Positions 54,334 through 60,000 of a stretch of DNA of 60,000 nucleotides are shown here, one piece after another. Under the pieces are notes generated by a model. The model worked only from the letters and a program-made list of their open reading frames with translations, was not told the origin of the DNA and searched no databases. Positions within the stretch are counted from its first letter, which is position 1; every line of letters starts with the position of its first letter. The DNA lies in assembly GCF_030272615.1 (NCBI RefSeq), contig NC_081406.1, positions 233,796,396 to 233,856,395 on the forward strand, written 5' to 3'. Position numbers and translations under genes: made by a program. Source of the DNA: Cryptomeria japonica (Eukaryota; Streptophyta; Pinopsida; Cupressales; Cupressaceae).

Positions 54334-55285
54334 CGGTCATATGAGTACTACATGCATATGCAAGCTAAAGTACAGAAAAGTAAACATCATTTGAAAAAGG
54401 ATATATCCATAAGTTGTCGGGCGAAGCCCCCAGCGGTATCTGTAGTACACAGTTAGGAACCGCACCCTACAAAACACATGTTAGATCACAAAATCACCTA
54501 ATGCTTACTAAGGAAAGTGATGAAATTTGTGAGTATCTATATGCCCCCCCTGTTTCGACTTGCTTATTAGGGAGGTGAAACAGGGTAGCATGTTTACTTA
54601 TGACAAATTGTGTAAGAGAGTAGTGATGAGGGATGTTCACTGAAGAGGCTTCATCAGAGCACTTTTTGGAACATCCCGAGAGTAGGGGAATGAAAATATG
54701 ATTCCTACGCAACAAACGGTTTGAAAATCGCATCTCCCAAACTCAAGTTATGATGAAATGAGTGATAGAGGAAAATTAGGGTTTTGAAAGTAAAGGTAAA
54801 GGAATGAAAGTATATACCTTGAAAGTGACATTTGCATTTATCACTTTGTTGATTTCGGAATACTGTTCATTGCAGCGGAGCCCACATAGCCATCATCATG
54901 CCTTCACAATGACCAAAGCGTCCCACGAGGATTGAGATCCTGTGACAGGCCGTGATCGATGACGAGCCACTGGACGAGGTGAGTTGACTGAACGTTGACT
55001 TTTGATTTTCTGCATTTTGACTTTCTGTGATCGTTTGCAGGCCCTGGAATCTAACCTGGGCCCCACCCAAGGCACCATGGTCCCTGTGGGGCGCCATGGT
55101 CCCTTTAGGGTGCCATGGTCCCTGACAGGGCGCCATGGTCCCTGACAGGGCACCATGGTCCCAATCAAGGCGCCATGGTCCCAATCAGGACTTGGCGAGG
55201 GATTTCAGGGTTAGCATATGATGTTGACAGTTTGCATGAGTGATTTTGATGATCAAGTTGTGATTACAGTTATGTTTTTGTGTTG
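54334..55285. other. Interval between PPT and antisense PMD gene
   Basis: No sustained ORF. Contains a second C-rich/G-rich site near 54420-54560, two possible plus-strand splice acceptors (TTTGCAG near 55040 and TGTTGCAG near 55287), and the 20-bp tandem array at 55071-55190. Confidence 0.5.
55071..55190. repeat. Six tandem copies of a 20-bp GGCGCCATGGTCCC unit
   Basis: Exactly six units with consensus GCGCCATGGTCCCTGACAGG. The same GGCGCC core occurs in the LTR repeats at 52985-53180, so the core has spread within the element. Confidence 0.93.
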
Positions 55286-57336
55286 CAGGGTCTCCCATAC
55301 ATGAGAGAGCATATGGCGAGACAGATTCTTCGTAGTTTGCGAGATCAGATTCCCCGGCTGACTCAGGCAGAGAGAGACACATTGTCGATCATGGGTTTAT
55401 GGTATGCGATCCTCATGCTAGCCATTCGGTTCCATCCTGCGATGCTGATGGCACTGATGGAGCGATGGGATCCTGACACATGCACATTCCACCTTCCAGT
55501 AGGAGAGATGACGGTTACACTTGAGGATGTGTACCGCATACTTCGTCTTCCTATCAGAGGAGCTACTGTGACATACACAACTGATCGGTCTGCAGAGGAC
55601 CATTAGAGGGAGTAGGTATATTGCATAGGGAGAGTCATGCCGAGTGAGACGAGAGGTCGCATCATGGTCAGCTAGCTCTTACATCCTACAGGAGAGGTGC
55701 CCCTCATGAGACGTCTTATGATTGCCATCATTGCACTAGTCGTCTGCCCTAATGGGCGAGGTACGCACATGCATGGGGGTCTCACATGGTGCATCAGGGC
55801 TATGGAGAGACACAGGAGAGTATATGCTTGGGGTTGGAGTATGCTTGCACATCTCTATCACAACCTTGAGGAGTATTTGTTTGGAGAAGGCTGCAGCTTG
55901 ATGACATGCACACTTCTGCAGGTGTGGATATTTGAGCACTTCACATGCACCAGGCCTGTCGGCTTTCCGATAAGTATGGCTAGCGAGTGACCTAGGGTGT
56001 TTGCTTATCCACTTACCAACGAGTGGAGATTTGGAGATCTGTTATATTGGAGAGTGATTTTTGATAGATTGACAGCCGAGGTGACAGTATGGAGACCCTA
56101 TCTGCGGATGCACAGATGGGATGGGATGGAGAGACAGTTAGCATGCTTACAGAGGAGCCGCCTGCTGTGGGGATGATATTCACATATCATAGTTCCATTC
56201 TACTTTGACTGAGTATGGAGGTAGTTTGGGCTAGAGCAGTGCGTTCCAGCTGATGTACCCATCTATACTCGACACTCATGAGTCCTTCCCAGACCTAGAG
56301 CAGTAGTGAGACCGACGATAGATGACATCGAGATTACAGATATAGAGGGATCCGATCAAGATGTAGTCACTGATTACTCTGTAGAGCCTGGAGCATAGCG
56401 CAGGTATGTCTCATGGTTTGTGAGATCATACCCAGGGCCTATCTTTCCACCAGATCACCCGACAGGCCATCCAGGTCCATGGAGACATGGGGATCGAGAT
56501 GAGGACCAGGGATCCAAGTCGGAGGAGCCAGAGGAGGGAGAGGGTCATGAGGAGGCAAAAGATCCTGATCCACCCACAGGAGATCAGTCTAGTGCCGAGG
56601 AGGAGGAGGAGGATAGAGATGATGAGGAGGGGTCAGATGCAGCTCCCCACCATTCAGGAGATGATACCATAGCCCTGAATCCTCCTCTTATTCCCCAAAA
56701 GGGGGAACATGAGGCGATACGGAGACCTGTTTCTAGTACGGGCCAGCCTACACCCATCGTGCATAGATTATTCGAGCGTGGGGAGCCTAGTAGTTCCCAG
56801 TCACAGATGCTACCATATCATGATCCCTACTGGCGTGAGGGAGATCCAGGTATAGTAGGTTTATATTGATTGATTAATGTTTTGATGATATAGAATGGTA
56901 CTAATACAAAAATCTGTTCTATTGCTACAGCTAATGTGCAGGAGTGGTGTTCCCTGATTCAGCAAGCAGTGACAGACATTTCCACGATGGCACAGATCCC
57001 TAGTTCCTCACAGATTGCTTATAGGCCTCAGGGGAACACGGGTCAGCATGAGGACTTGTTTTCCCCATTCCGAGTGCAGGTAGACATATGGAGGGAGAGA
57101 GAGAGAGAGAGTTCTATTAGAGAACCTTCAGCGTGCACAGCGAGACCTAGCAGCAGCTCAGGCTGAGGCTACCTCCTATCATGTGATCCTTATGGATAAG
57201 GATCATAGGAGTTCCTCTCAGAGTCACTCATGATCTATATCGCACTACACACCTATGGGTCCACCTGCATGGCTGGATCAGGAGGGAGCATCTAGTCGTC
57301 ACTCTCCAGCCACCAGCCCTAGGGATAGGAGATGAT
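55286..57336 (+). pseudogene. Plant mobile domain (PMD) gene antisense to gypsy pol
   Basis: After a likely splice acceptor (TGTTGCAG) the frame reads GLPYMREHMARQILR and continues without any frameshift to about 56850. It shows the PMD hallmark WDPDTCTFHLPVGEMTVTLE followed by DVYRILRLPIRG, then GWSMLAHLYHNLEEYL and VWRQFGLEQCVP, and an acidic disordered tail. Eight stops break it (four TAG, four TGA, no TAA). An intron of about 80 bp with GTATAG...CTACAG borders (about 56850-56930) leads to a further exon (ANVQEWCSLIQQAV) and, after a slip in a GA run near 57100, to an end at about 57336. PMD proteins act in silencing in plants and are also carried by transposons. Orientation opposite to pol means it needs its own promoter. 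Confidence 0.85.
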
Positions 57337-57947
57337 TTTATGATGTAGGATAGGTCATATTTTTGGATGTATAATGACCTATATTTGTATACGATCCACC
57401 TATATATATATATGTACATGCTTCTCTTTGTCTCAAATGTGTTATCTTTAATGCTTAAAACAATGTATATTTTGCTTTGATTAAATCTAATACATTTGGT
57501 AGGTGTACATGTGTGTTCAGGATTTAATTTCCATGTGATTGATTTCTCAATGCTCCATGATTAAATTGATACATGTGTGACTTAATTAAAATATTTAATC
57601 AAGTACTACATTGATGATAGGGAAGAAATATGCATTAAGTCTAAGAATCATATAACTAATGTGATTTAATTTTGAACTTAAACACAACATGATACGATTC
57701 TACTTAACACATAAAGACATTGTATAATATGCTAGCATAATGGAAATGTAAATCTTTTACAATTTACATAAATGAATTCAAGACAAACTATAAAGTAAAG
57801 AAACACGCTTTTCGAGAACGAAGCAATATAGATTAAACACCATATCATTTAATTCTATTTTGCTCTAATTAGGAGATACTAACATATTACCCAATGTTGA
57901 CGAACTGAAAAGAAGTTTAGATGAAATGAAAGATAAGGAATGGAAAA
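57337..57947. other. AT-rich interval between PMD gene and pol end
   Basis: Tail-to-tail gap of the two convergent units. Contains a short (TA)n run near 57402-57414. No gene or conserved site seen. Confidence 0.6.
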
Positions 57948-60000
57948 TTAAGCATAATATCTACGCAAGTGCATAGCATTGATAGGTTCTTTAAGAGGCG
58001 TACCGTCTACATCCGCTATTTTGTAAGCACCTGATCCATAATCTTCAATAACGATATATGGTCCAAGCCAATTAGGACTAAATTTTCCCTTTTCTGCAGG
58101 TAAGGCATTCACATTGCACTGATTCTCATAGAGGACTAAGTCACCTACTGAGAAGGAACGTTGAATAACCTTATCATTATAGCTTCGTTGTAGAGTTTTG
58201 TGATATGCTTGAATATGCTCAAGAGTGTTTATACGCTGTTCATCAAGCATCTCAAGCTGTTGAAGCCGTTGTTCTCTATAAGAGTCATCATCTACTATAC
58301 CTTTGAGAGAGACCCTAAGTGGTGGAATCTCTAATTCTAAAGGCATAATAGCATCAGCACCATAAACAAGATTATAAGGGGTAGTTCCTGTAGCAATTCG
58401 TACACTCGTTCGGTAGGCCCAAAGAGCATAGATTAGCTGATTACTCCAATCCTTACCATGCTTATTCACGGTTTTGCGAAGAATTTGTTCAATTATCTTA
58501 TTGGATGATTCGGCTTGACCATTTGATTGAGGATAGTATGGTGTAGAAAATCGATGTTTTATATGATACTTCTCAAAGAATTTCTTCATGTCCTTGTTCT
58601 TAAATGATGTCCCATTATCTGAGATTATAGTGGAAGGTATCCTGAATCGAAGAATGATGTTTTCTAGAAGAAATTGACAAATCACTTCAGCAGTAGTAGA
58701 GAGAAGGGGAATAGCTTCTACCCACTTCGTAAAGTAATCTGTTGCAGTTATAATGAAGGTGTGTCCTTGAGATGAAGGAGGAGAGATTTTACCTATGAGA
58801 TCCAAGCCCCATGCGGAGAAAGGCCAAGAAGCTACTTGAGAACGAAGTTCTTGAGCAGGAGCATGAATCAGATTATTGTGTTGTTGACATTGATGACATT
58901 TCTTAACAAATGAAAAAGAATCCTTCTACATAGTTTGCCAATAGTATCCCATACGAAGCAATCTTTGCACCAAGGATTTGCCTCCAAAATGCCCCCCACA
59001 AGCACCTGAATGTGCCTCTTCAAGAGCAACAGGGATTTCTGATTTGTTAAGACAACGAAGGAGAATACCATCATAACCCCTTCGGTAAAGGACATTAGAA
59101 AGAATGATATATCTAGCAAACAGCTTGCGGATTCTAGCCCTAGTGTTCCTATTGGCGGAATCAGTCAAATGTCTTACGATATGCGAATACCATTCATCTG
59201 AGTCTATAAAGTCACAACATGTTACCAAGCTAGAATCGTCTATAATAGCTGGAGAAATAAGGTTGTGAATAACAAATTTAAGATCAACCATAGGGTCCTC
59301 TAAAGATACAAGGGAAGCCACACATGCCATTGCGTCTGCATGTCGATTATCTTTTCGAGGAATAGGTTCCATGGTATAAGAATCGAATTTTTGTAATAAA
59401 GAGATAGCAAGGTCTTTATATTGTGATAATTTGTCTTGTTTTGCTTGATACAGTCCTATTACTTGTCTTATAATCAATTGAGAATCTCCATAAATATGTA
59501 TGTGTTTTATATTCAGAGGTAAGGCTGCTTTTATTCCCGCTATAAGAGCCTCATACTCAGCAATGTTATTGGTACATAGGAAATTTAGACGATAGGATAA
59601 GGGAATGGATTTCCTTGTAGGAGAAATTAGAACAACACCTACCCCCGATCCCATACGACACTTAGAACCATCAAAGTATAACTCCCAAGTTTCATCTTTT
59701 TCTGTACAAAGAATGAAATCATCGGGAAAAGACTCAGGGTTAGGGAAAGAGAAAGGTGAAGGGGCCTCAACTAAGTGGCTGGTCAATGCTTGCCCTTTAA
59801 TTGCTTTTTGTGAAACAAATTTAAGGTCAAATTCAGTTAACATCATAACCCACTTAGCTAGGCATCCTGATAAATCAGTTTTAGAGAAAAGATGCTTCAA
59901 AGGATCAAACTTTACCATGACGTGGACTTCTGAATTTAAAAGATAATGTCTCAATTTCTGAGTCGCAAACACCAAGGCCAAGCATTGTCTTTCTATCGTA
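57948..60000 (-). CDS. Gypsy pol: Ty3-type RNase H, archaeal-type RNase H and integrase (nearly intact, partial)
   Basis: One continuous frame from the right edge to a stop at 57948 (HLRRYYA), with a single TAG near 58925 (YYWQTM-stop-KDSF). Order: end of Ty3-type RNase H (LVFATQKLRHYLL); archaeal-type RNase H with WELYFDGSKCRMGSGVG, NIAEYEALIAGI, YGDSQLIIRQV and DNRHADAMACVAS (Asp, Glu, Asp, Asp all present); integrase zinc region (HSGACGGHFGGKS ... CHQCQ); and a core with GLDLIGKI, ISDNGTSF and NGQAESSNKI. The C-terminal domain has NWLGPYIVIEDYGSGAYKI. This is the standard Tat order and the best-preserved pol in the window. RT and upstream parts are off the edge. Confidence 0.93.

Larger units (their letters stand above)
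52659..60000 (-). mobile_element. Tat-type gypsy element, right part beyond the window
   Basis: Minus-strand order from the right edge: RNase H, second RNase H and integrase (to 57948), a 0.6-kb gap, an antisense plant-mobile-domain gene (55286-57336), a 1-kb GC-repeat-bearing stretch, PPT (54317-54333) and 3' LTR (54316-52659). RT, protease, gag and 5' LTR are not in the window, so no TSD can be read. Confidence 0.88.

Noticed and set aside
54867-55184. Minus-strand frames made of Gly/Pro/Trp repeats
   Set aside because: Translation of the 20-bp tandem array; no coding evidence outside the repeat.
59605-59946. Plus-strand 113-codon frame opposite gypsy RNase H
   Set aside because: Fully antisense to a conserved enzyme domain.
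1-60000. Host genes, tRNA, rRNA or CRISPR arrays
   Set aside because: Nothing matched; all coding sequence found is retroelement-borne. The only tRNA-like matches are primer binding sites.

Overview
This window is plant nuclear DNA made almost wholly of nested retrotransposons. I found no ordinary host gene, rRNA, tRNA or CRISPR array. Plant signs are Ty1/copia elements primed by initiator tRNA-Met (PBS TGGTATCAGAG), Tat-type Ty3/gypsy elements with two RNase H domains, an L1-like element ending in RNase H, and a plant mobile domain gene. The depth of nesting, AT-rich sequence and heavy decay by cytosine deamination suggest a very large, methylated genome; a gymnosperm (conifer) is my guess, not proved.

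Layout. (1) 1-6089: relics of an old gene related to the giant-LTR protein below, split by an L1-like insertion (2297-4951, 14-bp target duplication). (2) 6090-38426: a copia element on the minus strand (TSD GTTGT) whose middle is replaced by a gypsy pol plus a 7.2-kb LTR that itself carries a ~1,200-codon ORF. Its 5' LTR holds a second minus-strand element (21542-37913; gag with four zinc knuckles and a long non-pol ORF). Inside that sits a young plus-strand non-autonomous element (23128-32737; TSD GTGTC; two 1,280-bp LTRs; an intact 939-codon ORF). (3) 38709-49613: a 5'-truncated plus-strand copia pol, broken by a solo LTR (39001-40226, TSD AGTTT) and by another solo LTR (41616-48812, TSD CCCTA) that contains a second giant coding LTR as a solo copy (42151-48385, TSD TGCTC). 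(4) 49614-52455: a plus-strand relative of the 21542-37913 element (LTR, PBS, four-knuckle gag, start of the accessory ORF), cut by a further LTR at 52456. (5) 52659-60000: a Tat gypsy element on the minus strand running off the right edge, with a nearly intact RNase H-integrase region and a spliced plant-mobile-domain gene on the opposite strand between pol and the 3' LTR.

How the parts relate. Only the copia and gypsy pol segments carry replication enzymes. The four-knuckle elements and the 939-codon element have LTRs, PBS and PPT but no visible pol, so they would need enzymes in trans. Several unrelated element types here carry large non-pol ORFs. The strongest candidates for something undescribed are: a giant gypsy LTR that encodes a ~1,213-codon protein (two copies plus a diverged relic), the intact 939-codon protein of a young pol-less element, an L1-like element with an extra ORF after RNase H, and a gypsy element with archaeal-type RNase H placed before RT. 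Most in-frame stops are TAG or TGA at former CAG, TGG or CGA codons, so decay is mainly C-to-T.
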